Part shown: in pieces, positions 29,336-38,427 of the stretch | Numbering within the stretch: position 1 is the first letter of the stretch | Layout: each line of letters begins with the position of its first letter | Made by a program: the position numbers and the translations under genes | Source: Arsenicicoccus dermatophilus | GTDB taxonomy: Bacteria; Actinomycetota; Actinomycetes; Actinomycetales; Dermatophilaceae | Direction of reading: 5' to 3' | Length of the DNA stretch: 64,000 bases | Assembly: GCF_022568795.1 (NCBI RefSeq) | Contig: NZ_JAKZHU010000001.1 | Location: forward strand, 992,001-1,056,000 | Notes under the pieces: generated by a model | The model's database searches: none | Told to the model about the DNA's origin: nothing | What the model saw: the letters and a program-made list of their open reading frames with translations, nothing else

Positions 29336-30688
29336 TCAGACGTGACGGAAGCGGTTGATCTCGGTCAGCAGCTCGTCGCGCAGCTGCGGGTTGCTGACGC
29401 CGAGGCCCTCCTCGGGGGCCAGCGTGAGGACGCCGACCTTGCCCTGGTGGGCGTTGCGGTGGACGTCGAGGGCGGCCTGGCCCACGTCCTCCAGCGCATA
29501 GGTCACGGACAGCGTGGGGTGGATCAGACCGCGACGGATCAGCGAGTTGGCCTCCCACGCCTCGCGGTAGTTCGCGAAGTGCGAGCCGATGATCGACTTG
29601 AGGTTCATCCACAGGTAGCGGTTGTCGAACTCGTGCATGTAGCCCGAGGTCGAGGCGCAGGTGACGATGGTGCCGCCCTTGCGGGTGACGTAGACCGAGG
29701 CGCCGAAGGTCTCCCGACCGGGGTGCTCGAACACGATGTCCGGGTCGTGACCGTGGGTGAGCTCGCGGATCCTGGCCCCGAGGCGCTTCCACTCCTGGGG
29801 GTCCTGGGTGCGCTCGTCCTTCCAGAAGCGGTAACCCTCGGCGTTGCGGTCGATGACGAGCTCGGCGCCCATCTTGCGGCAGATCTCGGCCTTCTCCGGG
29901 GAGGAGACGACGCAGATCGGGGTGGCCCCGCCGGCGAGCGCCATCTGGGTGGCGTAGGAGCCGAGGCCACCGGACGCACCCCAGACGAGGACCCGGTCGC
30001 CGAGCTTCATGCCGGCGCCGTTGCGGGAGATGAGCTGGCGGTATGCCGTGGAGTTGACCAGGCCGGGGGAGGCGGCCTCCTCCCAGGTGAGGTGCCCGGC
30101 CTTGGGCATCAGCTGGTTGGCCTTGACGATGGCGAGCTCGGCCAGGCCGCCGAAGTTGGTCTCGAAGCCCCAGATCCGCTGCTCCGGGTCGAGCATCGTG
30201 TCGTCGTGCCCGTCGTGGTGCTCCAGCTCGACGGACAGGCAGTGGGCGACGACCTCGGCGCCGGGCTTCCAGATGTGGACGCCGGGGCCGGTGCGCAGGA
30301 CCACGCCCGCGAGGTCCGAGCCCACCACGTGATAAGGCAGGTCGTGGCGCTTGGCGGCGGTCGAGGTGCGGCCGTAGCGCTCCAGGAAGCCGAACGTCGG
30401 GACGGGCTCGAAGATCGAGGTCCACACCGTGTTGTAGTTGATCGAGCTGGCCATGACGGCGACGAGGGCCTCGCCGGGGGCGAGCTCGGGCAGCGGCACC
30501 TCGTCCAGGTGCAGGCTCTCGCGGGGGTCCTTGTCACGGCTGGCGCGACCCTCGAACATCCCGACCTCGTCCTTGTGGACGGTCACCGCGCGATAGGACT
30601 CGGGCAGGTCCAGGCCGGCGTAGGTCTCGTCGGTGCGGTCGCCGCTCATGATGGCGTCGCGGATGGCGATCATGCGGTCGTTCGTCAT
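29336..30688 (-). CDS. ccr: Crotonyl-CoA carboxylase/reductase
   Basis: Ccr reductively carboxylates crotonyl-CoA with NADPH and CO2 to ethylmalonyl-CoA, the key step of the ethylmalonyl-CoA pathway, and also supplies extender units for polyketides. The 450 residues match the MDR-family Ccr pattern: VHKDEVGMFEGRASRDKDPRE, SSINYNTVWTSIFEPVPTF (Asn of the CO2 site), YHVVGSDLAGVVLRTGPGV, and the NADPH fold VWGASGGLGSYATQMALAGG. The length is typical. The ATG start has AAGGAG at 6 nt. It diverges from a deacetylase gene. Confidence 0.95.
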   Translation of the reverse strand: MTNDRMIAIRDAIMSGDRTDETYAGLDLPESYRAVTVHKDEVGMFEGRASRDKDPRESLHLDEVPLPELAPGEALVAVMASSINYNTVWTSIFEPVPTFGFLERYGRTSTAAKRHDLPYHVVGSDLAGVVLRTGPGVHIWKPGAEVVAHCLSVELEHHDGHDDTMLDPEQRIWGFETNFGGLAELAIVKANQLMPKAGHLTWEEAASPGLVNSTAYRQLISRNGAGMKLGDRVLVWGASGGLGSYATQMALAGGATPICVVSSPEKAEICRKMGAELVIDRNAEGYRFWKDERTQDPQEWKRLGARIRELTHGHDPDIVFEHPGRETFGASVYVTRKGGTIVTCASTSGYMHEFDNRYLWMNLKSIIGSHFANYREAWEANSLIRRGLIHPTLSVTYALEDVGQAALDVHRNAHQGKVGVLTLAPEEGLGVSNPQLRDELLTEINRFRHV

Positions 30689-30818
30689 CTCTGGCTCCTT
30701 GGCAGGGCACCACCGTGTGCCTGTCTCGTCGACGTTACTGGCGCGTCGGGAGGGCTGCCAGGGGATGAGAGCCCCTTCACACCGGTGACGTCCGTCACGG
30801 GATGCCTACGATGGGTGG

Positions 30819-31679
30819 ATGAAGCGTGCGGGGCCAGGGCGGGGGTCTGGTGACGGGGGAGACCGCCAGGGGGCGGCCCCTGACCCCGGCATACCTCGGC
30901 GAACCATCCTGGTCGGCTCGGCGCTGTGCGCCCTGTCCGGGCTCGGGCTGACGGTGGTGCAGGACGGGCGGCTCGAGCTGGCCTGTGGCGGCCCGACGAC
31001 GTCCCCGCAGGCGCGGCGGGCGGCAGACCCCCGATGCATCAACGCCGTTCGCACCTCCCGCCCGTGGGTGGCGCTGACCTTCGACGACGGGCCGGACCCG
31101 GCATACACCCCCGCGGTGCTCGACCTGCTGCGGCGGTACGACGCCCACGCGACGTTCTTCCTCGTGGGGGCCAACGCCGCGGCCCACCCCCACCTCGCCG
31201 CCCGGATCCGCCGCGAGGGGCACCTCGTCGCCAACCACACGCACGACCATCCGGACCTGACCGCGGTCCCGGCGCCGGAGGCGGGGGACCAGATCCGGCG
31301 GGGGCGAGCCGCGGTGACGGCCGCGACCAGATCCGGCGGGGGCGAGCCGTGGCTGCTGCGACCGCCCGTCGGGCGCACCAGCCGGGCCGTCACGGGGCAG
31401 GCGCGCGCGGCGGGGGAGCGACAGGTCTTCTGGACCGACTGCCTGGAGGCCAACCTGCACGACGGCGTCGCGGCCGGGGGCCGTGCGCTGGGGGAGGACC
31501 TGGCGCCGGGCGCGGTGGTCCTCGCCCACGACGGCGGACACGTCGCCGGGCGATGGGCCCAGACCTACGACCGCAGCGCGACGGTGGAGGCGCTGCCCCA
31601 CCTGCTGGCGTCGCTTCGCGCCCGGGGGCTGACCTCGGTGACGGTGGCGGACCTCGCGGCGTCCGGCACGGTCCGCTAG
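30819..31679 (+). CDS. Polysaccharide deacetylase (CE4), membrane-anchored or secreted
   Basis: A 286-residue CE4 enzyme with an Arg-rich N-terminus and hydrophobic segment (RRTILVGSALCALSGLGLTVV) suggesting a signal anchor. The NodB domain has LTFDDGPDPAYT (catalytic and metal Asp), NHTHDHPDLT (metal histidines), RPPVGRTS and VVLAHDGG. TACGAT lies 6 nt before ATG 30819, so the mRNA is probably leaderless. It contains an exact 25-bp repeat read in two frames (see 31287). It likely modifies cell-wall or surface glycan. Confidence 0.87.
   Translation: MKRAGPGRGSGDGGDRQGAAPDPGIPRRTILVGSALCALSGLGLTVVQDGRLELACGGPTTSPQARRAADPRCINAVRTSRPWVALTFDDGPDPAYTPAVLDLLRRYDAHATFFLVGANAAAHPHLAARIRREGHLVANHTHDHPDLTAVPAPEAGDQIRRGRAAVTAATRSGGGEPWLLRPPVGRTSRAVTGQARAAGERQVFWTDCLEANLHDGVAAGGRALGEDLAPGAVVLAHDGGHVAGRWAQTYDRSATVEALPHLLASLRARGLTSVTVADLAASGTVR
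31287..31349 (+). repeat. Exact 25-bp direct repeat inside deacetylase gene
   Basis: The 25-bp sequence at 31287-31311 recurs at 31325-31349, 38 bp further on. As 38 is not a multiple of three, the copies are read in different frames (DQIRRGRA, then TRSGGGEP), yet the gene stays open and the domain spacing looks normal. Confidence 0.85.
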
Positions 31680-31691
31680 CCCGTCACGCGA

Positions 31692-31727
31692 CGGAGCGCC
31701 CGCCCCCGGTCAGGGACGAGCGCTCCG
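31692..31727. terminator. Weak hairpin between convergent deacetylase and epimerase genes
   Basis: An 8-bp stem CGGAGCGC/GCGCTCCG (31692-31699 with 31720-31727) with a 20-nt loop lies in the 71-nt gap between two convergent genes. It is a possible shared terminator. Confidence 0.35.
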
Positions 31728-31750
31728 CCATACGTGCTGGAGGCAGGACC

Positions 31751-32197
31751 TCAGTGCATGCCGCCCGGCGCGGGCTCGACCAGCTCGACGAGAACCCCAC
31801 CGGCGTCCTTGGGGTGGATGAAGTTGATGCGGGAACCGGCGGTGCCGCGCTTGGGCTCGGGGTAGAGCAGGCGCAGGCCGCGCTCCTTGAGCGTGGCGCA
31901 CACGGCGTCGATGGACTCGACGCGGTAGGCCATCTGCTGCATGCCGACGCCGCTCTTGTCGATGAACTTCGCGATGGTGCTCTGCTCGTTGAGGGGAGCG
32001 AGGAGCTGGATGTGGGAGGTCGAGTCGCCGACCGCCATCATCGCCTCGGCGACGCCCTGCTCCTCGTTGACCTCGCGGTGGGCCATCTTCATGCCGTACT
32101 TGGTCTCGTAGAACTCGATGGCCTCGTCGAGGTCACGGACGGCGATGCCGACGTGGTCGATGTGCGTGAACAGTCCCTGCAGGTCGTTGTCAGCCAT
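31751..32197 (-). CDS. mce: Methylmalonyl-CoA/ethylmalonyl-CoA epimerase
   Basis: This VOC-fold enzyme interconverts the (S) and (R) forms of methylmalonyl- or ethylmalonyl-CoA, feeding the mutases. The 148 residues show [22 protein letters not shown] (metal His), [24 protein letters not shown] and [11 protein letters not shown] (metal Glu), the standard epimerase layout. TAGGCT is 6 nt before the ATG, so the mRNA is probably leaderless. It diverges from the thiolase gene. Confidence 0.93.
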   Translation of the reverse strand: MADNDLQGLFTHIDHVGIAVRDLDEAIEFYETKYGMKMAHREVNEEQGVAEAMMAVGDSTSHIQLLAPLNEQSTIAKFIDKSGVGMQQMAYRVESIDAVCATLKERGLRLLYPEPKRGTAGSRINFIHPKDAGGVLVELVEPAPGGMH

Positions 32198-32379
32198 GCC
32201 CTCAGCCTAGGACCCCCGCGCCGGCGCGCCCCAGCCGGGGTCGGTCGCGAGGGGCCTATGACGAGAGTCACCACGACGCCCCACCAGCCACGACCTGTGC
32301 GTCGCGCTCCCCGCTGGCGCCGCTGACTATGGTGGGGATGCACAGACCTCACCCACCATCGCTGCTGGAGGCCTCACCC

Positions 32380-33577
32380 ATGTCCGCTGCATCCACCCCG
32401 TCGGTCATCGTCGCCGGCGCCCGTACGCCCATGGGGAGGCTCATGGGCTCCCTCAAGGGTTTCAGCGGAGCCGACCTCGGCGCCGTCGCCATCAAGGGAG
32501 CTCTCGACCGGGCCGGGGTCAGCCCGGAGCAGGTCGAGTACGTCGTCATGGGCCAGGTCCTCGGCGCCGGCGTGGGGCAGATCCCGGCCCGCCAGGCCGC
32601 GGTCAAGGCCGGGATCCCGATGACGGTCCCCGCCCTCACCGTCAACAAGGTCTGCCTGTCCGGCCTGGACGCCATCGCCCTGGCCGACCAGCTCATCCGC
32701 GCCGGAGAGTTCGACGTCGTGGTGGCGGGCGGCCAGGAGTCGATGACCAACGCCCCCCACCTGCTGCCCAAGTCCCGCGACGGGTTCAAGTACGGCGACA
32801 CCACGCTCGCCGACTCGATGATCGTGGACGGCCTGTGGGACGTCTTCACCGAGCAGCCGATGGGCCTGCTGACCGAGGCCGAGAACGTCGACGAGAACGC
32901 CGTCTCCCGCGAGGAGCAGGACGCCTTCGCCGCGCGCTCGCACCAGCTGGCGGCCAAGGCCTGGGCCGACGGCAGCTTCGAGGACGAGGTCGTCCCGGTG
33001 ACGATCCCGCAGCGCAAGGGCGACCCGATCGAGTTCAAGACCGACGAGGGCGTCCGCGCCGAGACCACGGCCGAGTCCCTGGGCAAGCTCCGTCCGGCGT
33101 TCAGCAAGGACGGCACCATCACGGCCGGCTCCGCATCGCAGATCTCCGACGGCGCCTGCGCGGTCGTCGTGATGAGCAAGGCCAAGGCCGAGGAGCTGGG
33201 CCTGGAGTGGCTCGCCGAGATCGGCGCCCACGGCAACGTCTCCGGGCCCGACTCGACCCTGCAGCTGCAGCCGGCCAACGCCATCGCGGCAGCCTGCCGC
33301 AAGGAGGGCGTCGACCCCAAGGACCTCGACCTGGTCGAGATCAACGAGGCCTTCGCCGCCGTCGGCATCGCGTCGGCCCGTCACCTCGGGCTGGACGAGG
33401 ACAGGATCAACGTCAACGGCGGCGCCATCGCCCTCGGCCACCCGCTCGGGATGTCCGGCGCGCGGGTCGTCCTCACGCTGGCCCTCGAGCTCAAGCGGCG
33501 CGGCCGGCACCGGCGTGGCTGCCCTGTGCGGCGGCGGCGGCCAGGGCGACGCCCTGATCGTCAAGGTCGCCAAGTAA
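32380..33577 (+). pseudogene. Acetyl-CoA C-acetyltransferase (thiolase), C-terminal frameshift
   Basis: Thiolase condenses two acetyl-CoA to acetoacetyl-CoA, the entry to the pathway. From ATG 32380 (GGAGG at 8 nt) the frame is a normal degradative/biosynthetic thiolase through [11 protein letters not shown] (acyl Cys) and [16 protein letters not shown] (His) to LALELKRRG. At about 33500-33508 the frame breaks; the expected ending [23 protein letters not shown] with the second catalytic Cys is in a neighbouring frame and stops at 33577. A loss of 2 nt (or gain of 1) in the GGC repeat explains it. Read literally, the product has a foreign tail to 33765 and lacks the active-site Cys. Confidence 0.85.
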
Positions 33578-33584
33578 GTCCCCG

Positions 33585-33619
33585 CTGCGCGGGCGCCTCC
33601 TGCCGGGGCGTCCGCGCAG
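33585..33619 (+). terminator. Hairpin after thiolase gene
   Basis: A 13-bp stem with one G-U pair (33585-33597 with 33607-33619) and a 9-nt loop lies 7 nt after the intended thiolase stop and 28 nt before meaB. It may partially terminate transcription between them. Confidence 0.55.
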
Positions 33620-33647
33620 CTCCCTACCTCCGGAGGAGCAGCACACC

Positions 33648-34607
33648 GTGTCCCGTCAGGTCGACATCCCGTCCCTCGTCGAGCAGGCCCGAGCCGGGGC
33701 CCCTCGAGCCGTCGCCCGGCTCGTCTCGATGGTCGAGGACGCCCACCCGGCCCTGCGGGAGGTGATGGCCGCGCTCGCGCCATACACCGGCCACGCCCAC
33801 ATCGTCGGGATCACCGGGTCGCCGGGCGTCGGCAAGTCGACCTCCACCAACGCCCTGGTCACCGAGCTGCGCAAGCGCGACCTGCGCGTCGGCGTGCTGG
33901 CGGTGGACCCCTCCTCGCCCTTCTCCGGCGGGGCGCTCCTCGGCGACCGGATCCGGATGGCCGACCACGTCCTGGACCCCCAGGTCTACATCCGCTCGAT
34001 GGCCTCCCGCGGCCACCTCGGGGGACTGTCCTGGACGACCCCGCAGGCCCTGCGCGTCCTCGACGCGGCCGGCTGCGACGTGATCCTCGTCGAGACCGTC
34101 GGCGTCGGCCAGAGCGAGGTCGAGATCGTGGGGCTCGCCGACACCACCATCGTGCTCCTCGCGCCCGGGATGGGTGACGGGATCCAGGCCGCCAAGGCCG
34201 GCATCCTCGAGATCGGCGACGTCTTCGTGGTCAACAAGGCCGACCGCGACGGCGCCGACAACACCGTGCGCGACATCCGCCACATGATCTCCCTCGGCGA
34301 CCGCACCGAGGCCGGCCTGTGGCGCCCGCCCGTGGTCAAGACCGTCGCCCACAAGCACGAGGGCGTCGGCGAGGTCGTCGAGGCGCTCGACAAGCACCTG
34401 GCCTGGATGCAGGACAAGGGCGAGCTGCGTCGTCGGCGCACCCGCCGGGCCGCCGACGAGATCGAGTCGATCGTCATCACCTCGCTGCGCGAGCGGATGG
34501 GCGACCTGCGCGGCTCTCACGGGATCGAGGCGCTCGCCGCCGCGGTCGTGGACGGGCAGAGCGACCCCTACCGCGCGGCCGACCAGGTGCTCGCCGACCT
34601 CACCTGA
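33648..34607 (+). CDS. meaB: Acyl-CoA mutase-associated GTPase chaperone MeaB
   Basis: MeaB-type G proteins gate adenosylcobalamin loading and protect acyl-CoA mutases from inactivation. The 319 residues contain the P-loop GSPGVGKST (about residue 58), the switch segment [28 protein letters not shown] and the specificity motif NKAD. The C-terminal helical region ([17 protein letters not shown]) is the dimerisation arm. The GTG start has GGAGGAG upstream. The mutases served are probably Ecm (21138) and the IcmA-like protein (39400). Confidence 0.94.
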   Translation: MSRQVDIPSLVEQARAGAPRAVARLVSMVEDAHPALREVMAALAPYTGHAHIVGITGSPGVGKSTSTNALVTELRKRDLRVGVLAVDPSSPFSGGALLGDRIRMADHVLDPQVYIRSMASRGHLGGLSWTTPQALRVLDAAGCDVILVETVGVGQSEVEIVGLADTTIVLLAPGMGDGIQAAKAGILEIGDVFVVNKADRDGADNTVRDIRHMISLGDRTEAGLWRPPVVKTVAHKHEGVGEVVEALDKHLAWMQDKGELRRRRTRRAADEIESIVITSLRERMGDLRGSHGIEALAAAVVDGQSDPYRAADQVLADLT

Positions 34608-34642
34608 GCCGGCCCCGTGCCCACGGGAGGGGACACGAGGCG

Positions 34643-34677
34643 AGGGGTATGCCGAGAGCCCTGCACGGCATACCCCT
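34643..34677 (+). terminator. Terminator after meaB
   Basis: A 12-bp perfect stem (34643-34654 with 34666-34677; AGGGGTATGCCG and its complement) with an 11-nt loop lies 35 nt after the meaB stop. It ends 6 nt before the TAGGCT promoter element of the next gene. Confidence 0.65.
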
Positions 34678-34695
34678 GATCGTTAGGCTGCCGGG

Positions 34696-35454
34696 GTGCC
34701 GTTCACGCTCGCTCACCCCGCCGTGGTGCTGCCCCTGCGGTGGTCGCACCTCCCGCTGGCGGCGCTCGTGGCCGGGTCGTTGTCGCCGGACGTGCCGATC
34801 TACGTCCCGGGGGGACTGCTCGGCACCCGCGACGAGGCACACTCCTGGACCCACACGTGGTTCGGGCTGGTGGCCTTCTGCGTGCCCGTCGCACTCCTGC
34901 TGACCGCCGTGTGGGGCTACTACCTGCGCGGCCCGGTCCTGGACGCGCTGCCCGACTGGTGCCGCGCCCGGATGACCGTGCGGCCGCCGGTCATGGACCG
35001 GGGCCACTGGCTGTGGTCCCTGCCCGCCGTGCTGGTGGGGTCGCTGTCGCACCTGGCCTGGGACCAGCTCACCCACGAGCCGTCCTGGCTGTCCGCCCAC
35101 CTGCCCTTCCTCGCCATGTCGCTCGGCGGGCTGCCGGTGGCCCGGTGGCTGATGTACCTCTGCTCGGTCCTCGGCCTCGCCGCCATCTGCTGGACCGCCT
35201 ACCACGACCTGGCCCGGCGCCCTCCGGACCTCGTGGCCCGACGTGTGCCCTCCGTCGCCGCGCTGCTGCTGCCCGTCCCCATGGCGGTGGGCGGCCTGGC
35301 CGCGCTCTACGAGCTCGTCACCGTCGGTCCCTACATGGGGGCCCACGCCATCGCCTACTACATGCTCACCGCAGCCGTCGCGTCCGCGGGGGCCCTCGTG
35401 GTGCTGCTCGCGGGAGCCTGGCACGGGGCCACCCTGCTCCACCGGAGGGCCTGA
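34696..35454 (+). CDS. DUF4184 membrane protein
   Basis: A 252-residue polytopic membrane protein with the family opening MPFTLAHPAVVLPL, then SHLPLAALVAGSLSPDVPIY and GSLSHLAWDQLTHEP. The conserved His and Asp residues near membrane faces resemble membrane-bound metal-dependent hydrolases (YdjM-like), but the function is unproven. GTG 34696 is 6 nt after TAGGCT (34684-34689), consistent with a leaderless mRNA. Confidence 0.8.
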   Translation: MPFTLAHPAVVLPLRWSHLPLAALVAGSLSPDVPIYVPGGLLGTRDEAHSWTHTWFGLVAFCVPVALLLTAVWGYYLRGPVLDALPDWCRARMTVRPPVMDRGHWLWSLPAVLVGSLSHLAWDQLTHEPSWLSAHLPFLAMSLGGLPVARWLMYLCSVLGLAAICWTAYHDLARRPPDLVARRVPSVAALLLPVPMAVGGLAALYELVTVGPYMGAHAIAYYMLTAAVASAGALVVLLAGAWHGATLLHRRA

Positions 35455-35474
35455 GCCCGAGGTACGTTCGCCTC

Positions 35475-35786
35475 ATGCTCTTCGCCTTCTCCATCGCCCC
35501 CGCCACCGCCGCCGACGAGTCCGGCTCGGTCTCCGACGCCGTGGCCGACGTCATCCAGGTCGTCCGCGACTCCGGCCTGCCGCACCGCACCGACGCGATG
35601 TTCACCACCGTCGAGGGCGAGTGGGACGAGTGCCTGGCCGTGATCAAGGCCGCCTGCGAGGCCTGCGCCCAGCACAGCCCCCGCGTCTCGCTGGTGCTCA
35701 AGGCCGACCTGCGGCCGGGGCGCACGGGCGAGCTCGACGGCAAGCTCGAGCGGCTCGAGGCCAAGATCGCCGGCCGCCAGGGATGA
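35475..35786 (+). CDS. MTH1187/YkoF-family thiamine-binding-like protein
   Basis: The 103-residue product fits the small ferredoxin-like MTH1187/YkoF fold: FSIAPATAADESGSVSDAVAD, VVRDSGLPHRTDAMFTTVEGEWDECLAVI, and VSLVLKADLRPG. Members bind thiamine or a related ligand or act as regulators; the exact role here is unknown. TACGTT is 6 nt before ATG 35475, suggesting a leaderless mRNA. Confidence 0.8.
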   Translation: MLFAFSIAPATAADESGSVSDAVADVIQVVRDSGLPHRTDAMFTTVEGEWDECLAVIKAACEACAQHSPRVSLVLKADLRPGRTGELDGKLERLEAKIAGRQG

Positions 35787-35841
35787 CCGAGTTCGGCCCT
35801 GAGGGCGACCGTCCAGGTCTGCGCCATACCAGCCCCCGCTG

Positions 35842-37017
35842 ATGGAACTTCTCCTGTGGGCGACCCTGGCCGTCGTCCTCGCAGTGGTGGGGAGGCGGGT
35901 GAGAGGGCGGGTGCGGGCACGGCATGCCCGTGCCTGGGCCGCGGGCGCCCGCCGCGAGATGGTGGCGCTGCTCGTCGACGAGCGGGAGGAGCTGGACCAG
36001 CAGGGGCACGTCACGGTCGTCGGTGACGTGCTCGAGTGGTCCTGCGACATCTGGCGCTGGCGCACGCCGCTGCACCTGCCGGGGGACGCGGTGTGCACCG
36101 TCCTGGAGGACGAGCACCGCCAGGAGACCTGGGTGCTGGAGGCCTGCCAGGGCCCCGACGGTCGTCGGCTGCTCGTGGGGGTCCCGCTGGCTGCGGTCGA
36201 CGCCCTGGACGCCCTCCGCCGCTCGTCGCGCCCCACCGGAGCCGACGGAGTCGTGCCCGGGGGGCCGGCCCCGGGTCGCCGGGCACGGTCCCGGCCCGCC
36301 CAGGTCGTGGCGGCACTCGGAGCGCTCTGCCTGCTCGGCGCCTGTCTCCTCTGGCCGATCTGGCTCACCAGCGTCGAGGTGGTCGCTCGCGTCGACGAGA
36401 CCCCGCATGACGGCAGCTGCGTGGTGAGCTGGCTGGATCCGCGGACCGCGGACCGGGTGTCCGGCGTCCACGTCGACTGCTCCGAGCACGACGGTCGGCC
36501 GGTCCAGGCCGGTGACCCGATCCAGGTGCGCGCGCACACCGGGCCCCTGCGAGGGGAGGGGATGTCCGACGAGGGACTGTCCAGCTTCCTGCGGTTCTGG
36601 GCGCCAGGTCTGGGGATCGGGCTGCTCGCCCTCGCGGGCTGGCTGCGCCGGCGGACTCGTGCCCGATTCACGGACATCCCTGCGATCACGCTCCAGCCGG
36701 TCCTGGCGGCCACCGCGCCACCGTCCAGCCCGCTGGCCCGAGACCCGCTGGTGCGGCGTGCTCTCGAGCTGTCCGCGCGGGAGGGCTGGGACGACGAGGG
36801 TGATCCGGACCCGGAACCGCTCTCCCTGGAGGAGGTGCGCTCCTGGTCCGGCCAGTTCTGGCTGACCCTGGCGGCCGGTGGCTGGTGGGTGGTGCTGGTC
36901 CTGGCCGCGCTGACGGCCGGGCTGGCGACCGACGAGGGAGATGCCCGCCGATGGGCGCCGCTCAGCGCGCTCGCGCTGCTGCTCGCGCTCGCGGTCCAGG
37001 CCGTGCGGGTGTGGCGG
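35842..37017 (+). pseudogene. Membrane protein gene, 5' part, interrupted by IS256-family element
   Basis: The first 392 codons of a multi-pass membrane protein: an N-terminal helix, a cytoplasmic segment, a helix pair flanking a small extracytoplasmic domain (VVALGALCLLGACLLWPIW, FLRFWAPGLGIGLLALAGWL), then two more helices ending in AVQAVRVWR. The architecture resembles DUF3592-type proteins; no firm family. The frame reads on into the insertion element to 37116. Removing the element and one target-site copy joins it in frame to 38428, giving RVWRARRSLVHLL. Confidence 0.75.
37010..37017 (+). repeat. Left target-site duplication of the IS256-family element
   Basis: The 8-bp sequence TGTGGCGG here is repeated at 38420-38427 on the other side of the element. 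A ninth base (G) also matches, so the duplication is 8 or 9 bp, as usual for IS256-family transposition. Confidence 0.8.
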
Positions 37018-38419
37018 GGTCAAGTCCCGTGGGGTGGTGTTGTTTCAGGTGGTGATGGCGGTTGGGATGTTCTCGGTGGTGAGCGTGTAGAGCAGTCGTC
37101 GCATGCTGGTGTCTGACAGGTAGCGGCGTTCGCCGTACTGCCATTCCTCGTGCTGCTCGAGGAGGACGGCGCCGACGAGGCGGGTGACGCTGTCGCGGTT
37201 GGGGAAGACCTGGACGACGTCGGCGCGGCGTTTGATCTCGCCGTTGCAGCGTTCGACGGGGTTGTTCGACCAGATCTTCTTCCAGTGCTCGGTGGGGAAC
37301 GCGGCGAACGCGGTCAGGTCGGCCTCGGCGTCGGCGAGCATGGCCGCGAGCTGGGGGAAGGAGGCCTGCAGGGACGCGGTGACCTGGTGATAGGTCTCCC
37401 GGACGGCCTCGGGGCTGGTCTGGGCGAAGATCGTGCTGACCAGGGCGTTAACAGGCTTGGACCGGGCGGACCCGAGGACCTGGGTGATGTTGCGGGCGAA
37501 GTGGACCCGGCAGCGTTGCCACGCGGCGCCGGGCAGCACGGCCTTGACCGCGGCCTTCAGCCCGGCGTGGGCGTCGCTGATGACCAGGGCCACGCCCTGG
37601 GGGTGGGCCGGTGTGGAGGGCGTCAGGCCGCGGGTGCGCAGGGATCGTAGGAACTCGGTCCAGAAGTCGGTGGACTCGCTGTCGCCGATGGCCATGCCGA
37701 GGATCTCGCGGCGCCCGGCGGCGGAGACCGCGATCGCGGTGACCACGGCCTGGGAGACGACCCGGCCGCCGTGACGGACGTCCAGATAGGTCGCGTCGAG
37801 GTACAGGTACGGGAACCACGTGTGGTCCAGGGACCGGGTCAGGAAGGCGTGGACGGAGTCGTCGATGTCGGCGCAGATCCGGGACACGGTCGACCTGCTG
37901 ATGCCGGTGTCGTTGCCCAGGGCCTTGACCAGGTCGTCGACCTTACGGGTGGAGACCCCGTCGATCCATGCGGTGCAGATCACGGCGTACAGGGCCTTGT
38001 CGACGCGTCGGCGTGGGTGCAGCAGGGAGGGGAAGAACGAGCCCTCGCGCAGCTTGGGGATGGCCAGGGTCAGCTCCCCGGCCGGGGTCGCCACGGTCTT
38101 GGGGCGGGTGCCGTTGCGGCGGGTCGTGCGATCTGGGGTCCGCTCGTAGCGGCCGGCGCCGATCTTGGCGGTAGCCTCGGCGTCGACGAGGTCTTGCAAC
38201 CCGGCCTGCAGCAGCCGGCGGAACACGTCGTCGCGGGCCAGGTCAGGATCGGCGAGGAGTTCACCGACGAGCGCGGACAGGGCAGACTGGGGACGGGTCA
38301 TCGCGGGTCCTTGGAGTTCTTGGCGGAATCCTGGAAGTACCCGCGATGACCCCCCTGAACAGCAGCAGCACCATCGCGGCGACCAGCGCGGGAATGCCAC
38401 CACGCTATGGGACGCACCC
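37018..38419 (-). mobile_element. IS256-family insertion sequence, about 1.4 kb
   Basis: The element holds one transposase gene, is flanked by an 8-9-bp direct repeat, and has imperfect terminal inverted repeats. About 22 positions starting GGGT...GTCCC at 37017 match 17 positions of the complement of the sequence ending ...GGGACGCACCC at 38419. An inner repeat pair (37044-37061 and 38341-38359) is also similar. The exact end is uncertain by 1-2 G residues shared with the target. The target repeats are intact and the host frame is restorable, indicating a fairly recent insertion. Confidence 0.88.
37045..38301 (-). CDS. IS256-family transposase (Mutator type)
   Basis: The 418-residue DDE transposase has the family pattern: an N-terminal helical DNA-binding region, LREGSFFPSLLHPRRRVDKAL, DGVSTRKVDDLVKALG, then catalytic Asp in YLYLDATYLDVRHGG, Asp in VISDAHAGLKAAV and Glu in NNPVERCNGEIKRR. 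It appears complete. ATG 38301 has AAGGA at 7-8 nt; a longer frame to 38448 would start outside the element. It is transcribed opposite to the interrupted gene. Confidence 0.95.
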   Translation of the reverse strand: MTRPQSALSALVGELLADPDLARDDVFRRLLQAGLQDLVDAEATAKIGAGRYERTPDRTTRRNGTRPKTVATPAGELTLAIPKLREGSFFPSLLHPRRRVDKALYAVICTAWIDGVSTRKVDDLVKALGNDTGISRSTVSRICADIDDSVHAFLTRSLDHTWFPYLYLDATYLDVRHGGRVVSQAVVTAIAVSAAGRREILGMAIGDSESTDFWTEFLRSLRTRGLTPSTPAHPQGVALVISDAHAGLKAAVKAVLPGAAWQRCRVHFARNITQVLGSARSKPVNALVSTIFAQTSPEAVRETYHQVTASLQASFPQLAAMLADAEADLTAFAAFPTEHWKKIWSNNPVERCNGEIKRRADVVQVFPNRDSVTRLVGAVLLEQHEEWQYGERRYLSDTSMRRLLYTLTTENIPTAITT

Positions 38420-38427
38420 TGTGGCGG
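38420..38427 (+). repeat. Right target-site duplication of the IS256-family element
   Basis: This is the second copy of TGTGGCGG (see 37010-37017). The following G continues the match for one base. Confidence 0.8.
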
